A stretch of DNA of 64,000 nt from Patulibacter sp052039575 (GTDB lineage: Bacteria; Actinomycetota; Thermoleophilia; Solirubrobacterales; Solirubrobacteraceae). The translations under genes were made by a program, and so were the position numbers. The notes below the pieces were generated by a model. That model was not told the DNA's origin. It saw only the letters and a list, made by a program, of their open reading frames with translations, and did not search any database. Shown in pieces: positions 1-6,700 of the stretch. Position 1 is the first letter of the stretch. Every line of letters begins with the position of its first letter. The DNA lies in NCBI GenBank assembly GCA_052039575.1, contig JBQGEK010000144.1, forward strand, positions 4,130 through 68,129. Reading direction: 5' to 3'.

Positions 1-788
1 AGCTGGACGCGTACGACGCCGCGCGCGCCGCCGCTGATCGTGCCGCTGGCCCGCAGCCGGCCGTCGGCGACCTGCGGGCGCACCGAGTTCAGCGCCGCGG
101 GCACGTTGGCGGCACGCAGCCGCACGGTCTGCGGTCGGGTCCGCTCGTTGCCCGGGTAGTGCATCGTCAGGATCCCGGTCCGCTTGGCGACCTGGGCAGC
201 CGGGATCGACTCGCTCTGCCGAACGCGCCGGTTGGCCGAGTCGATCGGTGCGGTCCAGCGGTGCTTCTGGCCGGCAGCGTGGAGCTCGAGCGACACGTTG
301 CCGGAAGCCCGGCGGGTGATCGGCGCAAGGATGTCGATCACGCCGGCCGACGGGAAGATCGTCGCCCGGGCGAGCTGGAGCTTCGACGGCTCCGGCACAG
401 GCGGAAGCGCCGGCGGAGCCGGGGGCCTGGTCGTGCTGAAGCTGCGGTTGACGCCCTGGGCCGTGCCCTCGCCCACCGCGACGACGCGGTAGTGGTACCG
501 CGTGCCCGGCGTCAGGTTCGTCAGCGGGATGCGGATCGGGACGCGGCTGGTGCCCGCGCCGACCGCGACTTCGGCGGTCCGGGCCGTGTACGCACGGGTC
601 GTGCCGTAGCGGACGAAGACCCGGGTCTCCGCGCCGCGCGGGTTGACGGCGCCGGTCACGGTCGCCGTGGTCTCGGTGACGTCCTGGATTCCACCGGTGT
701 TCGCCACGGGACTGGCCGTGGCCGCAGCCACCGGCCCGGCCGAGGCGACCAGGAAGGTCACGATGGTCACTGCGAGGGGGTTTCGCAT
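1..788 (-). CDS. Secreted fibronectin type III-like protein, 3' end missing
   Basis: The minus-strand frame opens at an ATG at 788 and runs off the left edge, so only the N-terminal 262 residues are visible. Residues 1 to about 24 form a signal peptide (MRNPLAVTIVTFLVASAGP, then an Ala-rich cleavage region). About residues 28-125 look like a fibronectin type III domain of the kind common in actinobacterial surface proteins, with a VRYGTT strand and an LTPGTRYHYRVVA ending. A Pro-rich linker (PPAPPALPPVPEP) and a second beta-rich region follow. GGAGGG touches the ATG, which is unusually close for a ribosome binding site. A role at the cell surface is inferred; no enzymatic motif is visible. 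Confidence 0.75.
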   Translation of the reverse strand, partial: MRNPLAVTIVTFLVASAGPVAAATASPVANTGGIQDVTETTATVTGAVNPRGAETRVFVRYGTTRAYTARTAEVAVGAGTSRVPIRIPLTNLTPGTRYHYRVVAVGEGTAQGVNRSFSTTRPPAPPALPPVPEPSKLQLARATIFPSAGVIDILAPITRRASGNVSLELHAAGQKHRWTAPIDSANRRVRQSESIPAAQVAKRTGILTMHYPGNERTRPQTVRLRAANVPAALNSVRPQVADGRLRASGTISGGARGVVRVQ

Positions 789-841
789 CCCTCCATGATC
801 CGGGAATGCGACCGGCGGTGCGCTACCCGGTCCTGAGCAGC

Positions 842-847
842 GAGAAT
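842..847 (+). promoter_or_regulatory. Candidate -10 element of a leaderless transcript
   Basis: GAGAAT lies exactly 6 bases before the ATG at 854 and no Shine-Dalgarno sequence is present. The same spacing recurs at several genes in this window. This is the weakest match of the set because the first position is G. Confidence 0.35.
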
Positions 848-853
848 GGTCCG

Positions 854-1594
854 ATGCCATCGGACGACGACGTCGCGCCACGGTTCGCATCGGACAAGCT
901 GCGGGGACGCACGAGCGCGGTCGTCGCCATGGTGGTGCTCGGCGGCGGGTTCGTCCTGTTGGCGCTCGCCGGCGACCGGCTCGGCTTGGACCCGGGGTCG
1001 GGCGACGGCCGCGCCAACCAGGAGTTCTTCGGCAGCTACTTCGTGGCCTGGATCGTCTACTGCGTCGTCCAGTCCCTGCTGACCGTCCGCGCGTTCTCCG
1101 GGGTCGACGGGCGGACCTTGGCTGCATGGCTGCGGGCCGACGATCCCCCTCCGGCGTTCCGCTGGTTCCGGGTCATGACCGCGGACAGCGGCACGGCCGG
1201 GGCCGTCATGTTCTGCATCGTCGCGGTGGTCGCGGTCGTGATCGCCGCGACCCAGCCGAGCCTGCGGGGCCAGCCGGGGTTCGTGGTCCTGGCGTTCCTG
1301 TCCGTCGCGGGCTCGTGGCTGCTGATCATCGTGACCTTCGCCGCGCTCTATGCGCGCAAGGACGCCCACGAGAACGGTCTCGCGTTCCCCGGCTCCGAGC
1401 ACGACGATCTGCCCGAGTTCTTCGACTACCTCTACTTCTCCGTCCAGATCGGCACCGCGTTCACGAGCTCCGACGTCTCGATCACCGACCGCTCGATGCG
1501 CCGAACGGTCACCGCCCACAGCCTCGTTGCCTTCGTCTTCAACACGGTGATCGTCGCGCTGCTCGTCTCGTTCCTGCTCGCCGTCGTGACATGA
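854..1594 (+). CDS. DUF1345 family integral membrane protein
   Basis: This 246-residue protein has about four to five hydrophobic segments. Its C-terminal block FFDYLYFSVQIGTAFTSSDV, followed by SMRRTVTAHSLVAFVFNTV, matches the conserved signature of the DUF1345 family. The function of that family is unknown; it is usually 210-230 residues long. I chose the ATG at 854 over the frame opening at 806 because the added 16 residues look non-coding and a -10-like hexamer sits 6 bases before 854. The gene stands alone between a divergent secreted protein and a LuxR-type regulator. Confidence 0.75.
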   Translation: MPSDDDVAPRFASDKLRGRTSAVVAMVVLGGGFVLLALAGDRLGLDPGSGDGRANQEFFGSYFVAWIVYCVVQSLLTVRAFSGVDGRTLAAWLRADDPPPAFRWFRVMTADSGTAGAVMFCIVAVVAVVIAATQPSLRGQPGFVVLAFLSVAGSWLLIIVTFAALYARKDAHENGLAFPGSEHDDLPEFFDYLYFSVQIGTAFTSSDVSITDRSMRRTVTAHSLVAFVFNTVIVALLVSFLLAVVT

Positions 1595-1614
1595 AAAACA
1601 CCTGAAGACACTCG

Positions 1615-1644
1615 GTTGCCACCGTAAACGGCAACGGTTACGGT
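1615..1644 (+). promoter_or_regulatory. Overlapping inverted repeats and -10 element before the LuxR-type regulator
   Basis: Two inverted repeats interlock here: GTTGCC (1615-1620) with GGCAAC (1630-1635), and CCGTAA (1622-1627) with TTACGG (1638-1643). The second arm overlaps the -10-like hexamer TACGGT (1639-1644), which is 9 bases before the GTG at 1654. That position suits an operator, possibly autoregulatory; this is inference. Confidence 0.45.
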
Positions 1645-1653
1645 CTCGGTCTG

Positions 1654-4002
1654 GTGCAAACGGGGGTTCACGCCAACTACGCCGCGGTCGAGCGCGCCGT
1701 GCAGGGAACGGGTCATGGCCCGTCCCTGGTCGTCTGCGGAGCGCGCTCGTCAGGGCGGACCACCCTGCTCGAGCACGCAGCGCAGTCGGTCGACGACCAC
1801 ACCGTCGTCCGCTCCGCGGGCGCCCGTTCGGAAGCGCTTCTGCCCTACGCGCTGCTGCACCAGATGCTGGTGCCGTTCGAAACCCAGGTCACCGACCTGC
1901 CCGCCGTCCAGGCTTCCACGCTGCGGAGCGTGCTCGAACTGTCGGCCGGAGCGCTCGACCCCGCCGTGGTCGGCTGGGCGGTGCGAACCCTGCTTGTCCG
2001 GATGGCGCACCGCCAACCCGTGCTGCTGCTGATCGACGACATCGACCTCGCCGATGGCACGAGCGCCCACGTGCTGGGCTTCGTCGTCCGCCGGCTGGTC
2101 GGCGAGCGGGTCACGGTCCTGCTCACCGCCCAGCCGCAGCTGGTGCCCGCCGCGCTCGCCGACCTGCCGACGTGGGACGTCCAGCCGCTGTCACGCGCGG
2201 ATGCGATCCGGCTCGTCGGGCGGCAGACGGGCGGAGCGTGCCCACCCGAGATCGCCGCGGTGCTCGGAGCCGCGACCGACGGCCTCCCCGGCGAGCTCGA
2301 ACGGGTCACGGCGCTGCTGCCGGCGATCGACGTCGACGACGCCGGGCGCGCCACCGATGCGACCGACGACCGCCCGAGGACCGGCTTTCAGGTCTCCCCG
2401 GACGACGTGCTGCTGCGCACCGCTTCGGCCGCCTGGCGCACCGGCGATGCCGCCGCGGCGATCCGGCTCGTCGCCCACGTCTCCGACCAGGCAGCGCGAC
2501 GCGCCGAGGTGCGGCGACTGCAGGGCCTCGTCGAGCTCCGCTGCGGAGTGCCCGACGTCGCCAGTGACGTGCTTGCGAATGCCGCCACCGGCCTGGAGCC
2601 GCCGGCCGCGCTGCGGACCCTGGTCGAGGCCGGGGTGGCGGCGTTGTTCGCGGGGGACGTCGAGCGGATGGCGACAATCGCCGGTCAGGCCCGGACGCTG
2701 ACCGCGTCCGCCGACGTCGGACCCGGCCCGGCATTGGCGTTCCTGCAGGGCATCGCAGCGACCTTCACCGGCTGCCCGGCCGAGGGCGTACCGCTGCTCG
2801 CCGCCGCCAGTCGCGTGGGCGCCGCCGCCCTCCGTCCCCAGGAGATCGTCCAGGCCGGAATCGCCGCGATCACGGTCGGCGATGCCGCTACGGCTCGGGT
2901 GCTGCTGACGCGCGCCGTCCACCGGGCGCGGGCCGGCCGATCCCCGGGCATCACGTCCGGTGCGCTCGCGTTCCTCGCGATCAGCGAGGTGCTGCTCGGC
3001 CGCTACGCCGAAGCCGGCGTGCACGCCCGGGAGGGTCTCCGACTCGCTCGCTCGCTGGAGCACCCGACGACCGAGGCCAGCCTGCTCGCCGCGCTCGCGT
3101 TGTCGGCCGCGTTCCGTGGCGCGCTCGACGAGTGCCGCGTGCGGGCCGAGTCCGCACTCCAACTGGCGGTCGGGCAGCGCCTGGGCCTGGCCGGAGCGAC
3201 CGCCGAGTGGGCGCTCGGCGTTGCGGACATCGCTCGCGGCGACGTCGCTGCAGCCACCGACCGACTGCAGGCGATCGTTACCGGGGAAACCGGCTCGGGC
3301 CACCCGCTCGTCGCGCTGTGGTCGGCTCCGCACCTGGCCGAGGCGGCGATCCGGGCCGGACGTCCGGGAATCGCCCGGGCCGCGCACGCCGGGTTCGAGC
3401 CGTTCGCGCTGGCCTGCGGACAACCGTGGGCCGGAGCGCTCGCGTCCCGGATCCGGGCGTTGCTCGCGAGCGATCCCGCCGAGGCCGACGGGCTGTTCGC
3501 ACAGGCCAATGCCCTGCACGCCCGAGCCGGACGGCCGTTCGAGCACGCGCGGACCCTCTACCTGTGGGGCGTCCGGCTGCGCACCGACCACCAGCGGGCC
3601 TCGGCCAGCGCCCGGCTGCGCACGGCCGCGGCGATGCTCACGCACCTCGGCGACGGAGCGTGGGCGGATCAGGCGCGGGCCGAGCTCCGCGTGCTCGGCG
3701 CGCCCGGCGCTCCAGCCGAACCGGACGAGCACCCCGCCCTGACGGTGCGTGAGCGCGAGATCGTCCGCCACGTGCGGCTCGGATCGACCAACCGCGAGAT
3801 CGCGGCCCGCCTGTTCCTGAGCCCGCGGACCGTCGATCATCATCTGCGCAACGTGTTCCGCAAGCTGGGGATCCGATCGCGGACCGAGCTGCTTGCCGCG
3901 GGTTCCGCCGCCGACCGCGTGCTGCGGCCGACGGCCTTCGCGGGCGGAGCCGTCGACGTACCGGGCGCCGATCCGGCTCCGCCTGCCGCGATCAGCCCGT
4001 GA
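1654..4002 (+). CDS. Large ATP-binding LuxR-family (LAL) transcriptional regulator
   Basis: This 782-residue protein has the LAL layout: an N-terminal NTPase (Walker A GARSSGRT at 29-36, Walker B VLLLIDD at about 123-129), a long helical TPR-like middle (about 230-690), and a C-terminal LuxR helix-turn-helix (about 714-775, LTVREREIVRH ... NREIAARLFLSPRTVDHHLR). LAL regulators usually activate transcription in response to a ligand or metabolic state. The Walker A lysine is replaced by arginine (R35), so ATP hydrolysis may be weak. The start is GTG with no Shine-Dalgarno; a -10-like element and inverted repeats lie just upstream. The 3' end overlaps the convergent esterase gene by 11 bases. 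Target genes are unknown. Confidence 0.88.
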   Translation: MQTGVHANYAAVERAVQGTGHGPSLVVCGARSSGRTTLLEHAAQSVDDHTVVRSAGARSEALLPYALLHQMLVPFETQVTDLPAVQASTLRSVLELSAGALDPAVVGWAVRTLLVRMAHRQPVLLLIDDIDLADGTSAHVLGFVVRRLVGERVTVLLTAQPQLVPAALADLPTWDVQPLSRADAIRLVGRQTGGACPPEIAAVLGAATDGLPGELERVTALLPAIDVDDAGRATDATDDRPRTGFQVSPDDVLLRTASAAWRTGDAAAAIRLVAHVSDQAARRAEVRRLQGLVELRCGVPDVASDVLANAATGLEPPAALRTLVEAGVAALFAGDVERMATIAGQARTLTASADVGPGPALAFLQGIAATFTGCPAEGVPLLAAASRVGAAALRPQEIVQAGIAAITVGDAATARVLLTRAVHRARAGRSPGITSGALAFLAISEVLLGRYAEAGVHAREGLRLARSLEHPTTEASLLAALALSAAFRGALDECRVRAESALQLAVGQRLGLAGATAEWALGVADIARGDVAAATDRLQAIVTGETGSGHPLVALWSAPHLAEAAIRAGRPGIARAAHAGFEPFALACGQPWAGALASRIRALLASDPAEADGLFAQANALHARAGRPFEHARTLYLWGVRLRTDHQRASASARLRTAAAMLTHLGDGAWADQARAELRVLGAPGAPAEPDEHPALTVREREIVRHVRLGSTNREIAARLFLSPRTVDHHLRNVFRKLGIRSRTELLAAGSAADRVLRPTAFAGGAVDVPGADPAPPAAISP

Positions 4003-4780
4003 CCGAGCGGACGAGCGGCGTGTACCCGCTGGCCTGACCGGCGTTGTTCGGGTGGTAGCTGTCGCTGATCGAGAACGGCGACAGGCCGTTCAGCCACGAC
4101 GACGAGGAGCAGAGCGCGTGGCCGGTGAACGCGGCGATCGAGCTCTTGTAGGTGAACCCGTAGGCCGCGGCGCGAGCCGCCGTCACCGCGTCCATCGTGT
4201 TGACGAGGTTGTTGGCCGCCGTCATCTCCGACGAGCTGATGCCGAACGCGCTCGTGCAGGTCGCGCCGCTGAACAGCCGCGGGTAGCCGAGCACGATCAC
4301 GGTCGCGTTGGGCGCCCGGGTCTTGATCTGCGAGTAGAGGTTGTTCAGCAGGCCCGGGAGCGTGGTGTTCGTCCACGTGATCTTGCTGTTGATCGACGAC
4401 ACGCAGTTGAGGATGGTGCAGTTGGCGATCAGCGACGCGAAGCCCGCGTCGTTGCCGCCCGCCGTCACGGTGACCCAGTTGGTCGACGCGTTGAGCGGCC
4501 CGAGCTGGTTGGCGATCACGTCGGTCGTCGTGGCGCCCGAGCATGCCGTGAAGCTGAGCGAGAAGCCCGTCGCCGCAGCGACGCGAGCCGGGTAGGCGTT
4601 GGAGGTGCGCGAGCACGAGCTGCTCAGGTCGTAGCTGCCGGCACCGACGCCGGACGAGAAGCTGTCGCCGAGCGCGGTGTAGTTGGCGCCCTGGGCTGCC
4701 GATGGGACGCCGACCGCGAAGGCGGCAGCGGCTACGGACACGGAAACGGCAGCGGTCAGCCGCCGCGAGATGCGGAACAT
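3992..4780 (-). CDS. Secreted SGNH/GDSL hydrolase (lipase/esterase)
   Basis: The 262-residue product has a signal peptide (residues 1 to about 32). It then carries the SGNH blocks: GDSFSSG (block I, nucleophile Ser40), a block II glycine region, GGND (108-111, oxyanion hole) and DSYH (Asp240 and His243, the catalytic pair). The mature part contains six cysteines, as in Streptomyces rimosus lipase and S. scabies esterase, where they form three disulfides. It should hydrolyse ester bonds of lipids or acylated carbohydrates outside the cell. A clear ribosome binding site (AGGAG) precedes the ATG. Its end overlaps the convergent LuxR-type gene by 11 bases. Confidence 0.9.
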   Translation of the reverse strand: MFRISRRLTAAVSVSVAAAAFAVGVPSAAQGANYTALGDSFSSGVGAGSYDLSSSCSRTSNAYPARVAAATGFSLSFTACSGATTTDVIANQLGPLNASTNWVTVTAGGNDAGFASLIANCTILNCVSSINSKITWTNTTLPGLLNNLYSQIKTRAPNATVIVLGYPRLFSGATCTSAFGISSSEMTAANNLVNTMDAVTAARAAAYGFTYKSSIAAFTGHALCSSSSWLNGLSPFSISDSYHPNNAGQASGYTPLVRSVTG

Positions 4781-5004
4781 GGTGACTCCTGAGAGGGGTG
4801 GCGGGGCACCCCTTCCTGCCGGAGCGCTCCAAGAACGCCTTCGACGCTAGCCCGAGGCCCTGTGCCGGAACAACGGCGAACGGTGACCATCGGCGATCGG
4901 ATCGGCAAGGAGATCGGCGATCCCGCAGAGATCTCCCCCAACCACGGATTCTGCGCTTGGGACCCTCGTCGAAGCGCTGGCCGCAACGATCACGAGGTGT
5001 CCTC

Positions 5005-5448
5005 ATGACCCGTTCCATCACCCCGATCCTTGCCGTCGTCGGTGCCGGGCTCGGTCTGGCCGCCGGCTCGGCGACGGCCGCGACCTCGTCGAGCACGGTG
5101 GAGACGTCGACGATCGCCACCGGCTCGACCGCTCCGCCGGTCGGACCGCAGCAGACCTGGACCGGCAAGACCTCTCCGGTCGACCTGGACGGCACCGGCA
5201 TCGAGCAGGGAGACCGTCTGCCCAAGGGCTCGGTCCTCGTCTACCGCGCGATCAACGTGCCGAGGGGCCAGCGACGCCGCGTACGCCTGGTCGTCCCGCG
5301 CGGCGAGCAGATCGTGACCGCCGCGCAGACCGGATCGTTCTCGTCCGGAGTCGTCAACGCCAACTACGTCGGCCGCCGCTCGGTGACGATCCGCGTGTCG
5401 GGTGGGCAGAACGGCGCGGTGGGCCGGCTCTACGCCTACGCCCGCTGA
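5005..5448 (+). CDS. Small secreted protein of unknown function
   Basis: The 147-residue product begins with a signal peptide (MTRSITPILAVVGAGLGLAA, cleavage probably near residue 25), then a Ser/Thr-rich linker and a compact beta-rich domain of about 100 residues ending in GRLYAYAR. I recognise no family. The ATG at 5005 is chosen because GAGGT lies just upstream and the signal peptide begins there. It stands alone between the divergent esterase and a dehydrogenase gene. A cell-envelope location is inferred from the signal peptide only. Confidence 0.7.
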   Translation: MTRSITPILAVVGAGLGLAAGSATAATSSSTVETSTIATGSTAPPVGPQQTWTGKTSPVDLDGTGIEQGDRLPKGSVLVYRAINVPRGQRRRVRLVVPRGEQIVTAAQTGSFSSGVVNANYVGRRSVTIRVSGGQNGAVGRLYAYAR

Positions 5449-5538
5449 CCGACGGCCCCGCCGCTGCCGACGGGTATCGACCGTCCCGACGGGCGGTCCC
5501 CGCCGTTTGCCGCCCGACCAGCCGGGCACCGGAAGGAC

Positions 5539-6381
5539 ATGAGTTCCTCCGGATCCCCCGACTCCGACGATCCGCGCCCGAACGACGGCCGGCCGCTCGC
5601 CGTGATCACCGGGGCGACGGCGGGGATCGGGCACGAGCTGGCGCGCGTCTTCGCGCAGAACGGGTTCGACGTCGTCGTATCGGCCGAGGACGACCGCGTC
5701 GACGAGACCGCCGACGAGCTACGAGCCATGGGCGACGCCGTCGCCTACGGCGTGCAGAGCGATCTGGCGACGTTCGACGGACGCGAGCAGCTGGTCGACG
5801 CCGTGGCGCAGCTGGGTCGGCCGGTCGACGTGCTGGTGCTGAACGCGGGCGTCGGCGTCACCGGTGACTTCGCCCGCGACACCGAGCTGCGCGACCATCT
5901 GCGACTGATCGACGTGAACGTCGGCTCGACCGTCCACCTGGCGCGGAGATTCGCCCCGGCAATGGTGGCACGCGGCGCAGGGCGAATCCTGATCACGTCA
6001 TCGGTCGCCGTCAGCACCCCGGTCCCGTACCAGTCGACCTACGCGGCGTCGAAGGCGTTCGTCCACTCCTTCGCGCAGGCGCTGAGGACCGAGCTCTCCG
6101 ACGCCGGCGTCACCGTCACCGCGCTGCAGCCGGGCGGCACCGACACCGAGTTCTGGGCCCGCGCCGACGCCGAGGACACCGAGATCGCCAACCAGGACCT
6201 CGGCGACCCCGCGGACGTCGCGCTCGCCGGCTACGAGGCGACGATGCGCGGCGACGACCACGTGATCGCGGGCAAGCTCTCGCACAAGCTGGCCGAGAAG
6301 GCCGCCGCGATCCTGCCCGACACGTTGAGCGCGAAGCTGACCGGCGGGTCGACGAAGCCCGGCAGCGCCGACGAGCGGTAG
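5539..6381 (+). CDS. Short-chain dehydrogenase/reductase (SDR)
   Basis: This 280-residue protein is a classical SDR. It has the cofactor motif TGATAGIG (about residues 25-32), the NAG motif, and a catalytic Ser-Tyr-Lys set (ITSSVAVS, then YAASK). It should be an NAD(P)(H)-dependent oxidoreductase acting on a hydroxy or keto substrate; the substrate cannot be read from sequence. The first 17 residues are a charged, probably flexible extension, and a C-terminal tail of about 40 residues follows the core. GGAAGG precedes the ATG. A GC-rich hairpin lies downstream at 6451-6476. Confidence 0.88.
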   Translation: MSSSGSPDSDDPRPNDGRPLAVITGATAGIGHELARVFAQNGFDVVVSAEDDRVDETADELRAMGDAVAYGVQSDLATFDGREQLVDAVAQLGRPVDVLVLNAGVGVTGDFARDTELRDHLRLIDVNVGSTVHLARRFAPAMVARGAGRILITSSVAVSTPVPYQSTYAASKAFVHSFAQALRTELSDAGVTVTALQPGGTDTEFWARADAEDTEIANQDLGDPADVALAGYEATMRGDDHVIAGKLSHKLAEKAAAILPDTLSAKLTGGSTKPGSADER

Positions 6382-6450
6382 CGGCGCTGCGCCGACGAGG
6401 GAGCCGGCCATCCCTCCGACCGCCACGCCTCGAGCGGTCAGAAAGCGTCA

Positions 6451-6476
6451 GGGCCCCGGCTTCCCCACCGGGGCCC
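6451..6476 (+). terminator. GC-rich hairpin downstream of the SDR gene
   Basis: GGGCCCCGG (6451-6459) pairs perfectly with CCGGGGCCC (6468-6476) around an 8-base loop. No run of T follows, so this is a hairpin-type terminator only by position, 70 bases after the SDR stop codon. Confidence 0.55.
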
Positions 6477-6655
6477 TTCGGCGTTCATCACTACCACAAC
6501 AAACAACAGCGCCACCCACCGGGCGAACCGCGGTGAGGACCAGACTGAGCGGCGACTCGAGAGAAACCGTTTCCGGTGCTGGCCCTGCGATCAGTATACA
6601 GACAAAACATCTCGGCGCAAGGCTTCTTTGCCATCCACCCACAGGGGCGATTCCG
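6477..6655. other. Non-coding, A+T-richer gap between two hairpins
   Basis: The gap between the SDR gene and the convergent giant secreted protein contains no credible gene on either strand. It is lower in G+C than its surroundings, especially around 6490-6510 and 6590-6610. I see no recognisable RNA or promoter in it. Confidence 0.4.
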
Positions 6656-6685
6656 GGGCGTGGCGGGAGCGTTCCCACCACGCCC
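6656..6685 (-). terminator. Terminator hairpin of the giant secreted protein gene
   Basis: GGGCGTGGCGGGA (6656-6668) pairs with TCCCACCACGCCC (6673-6685) with one mismatch and a 4-base loop. It starts 16 bases past the stop codon of the minus-strand gene ending at 6701. Confidence 0.6.
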
Positions 6686-6700
6686 GGGCACCGCCAGGGG

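Noticed and set aside
2191..3843. Minus-strand frame of 550 codons opposite the LAL regulator
   Set aside because: Low-complexity shadow; the plus strand carries the NTPase and LuxR helix-turn-helix motifs.
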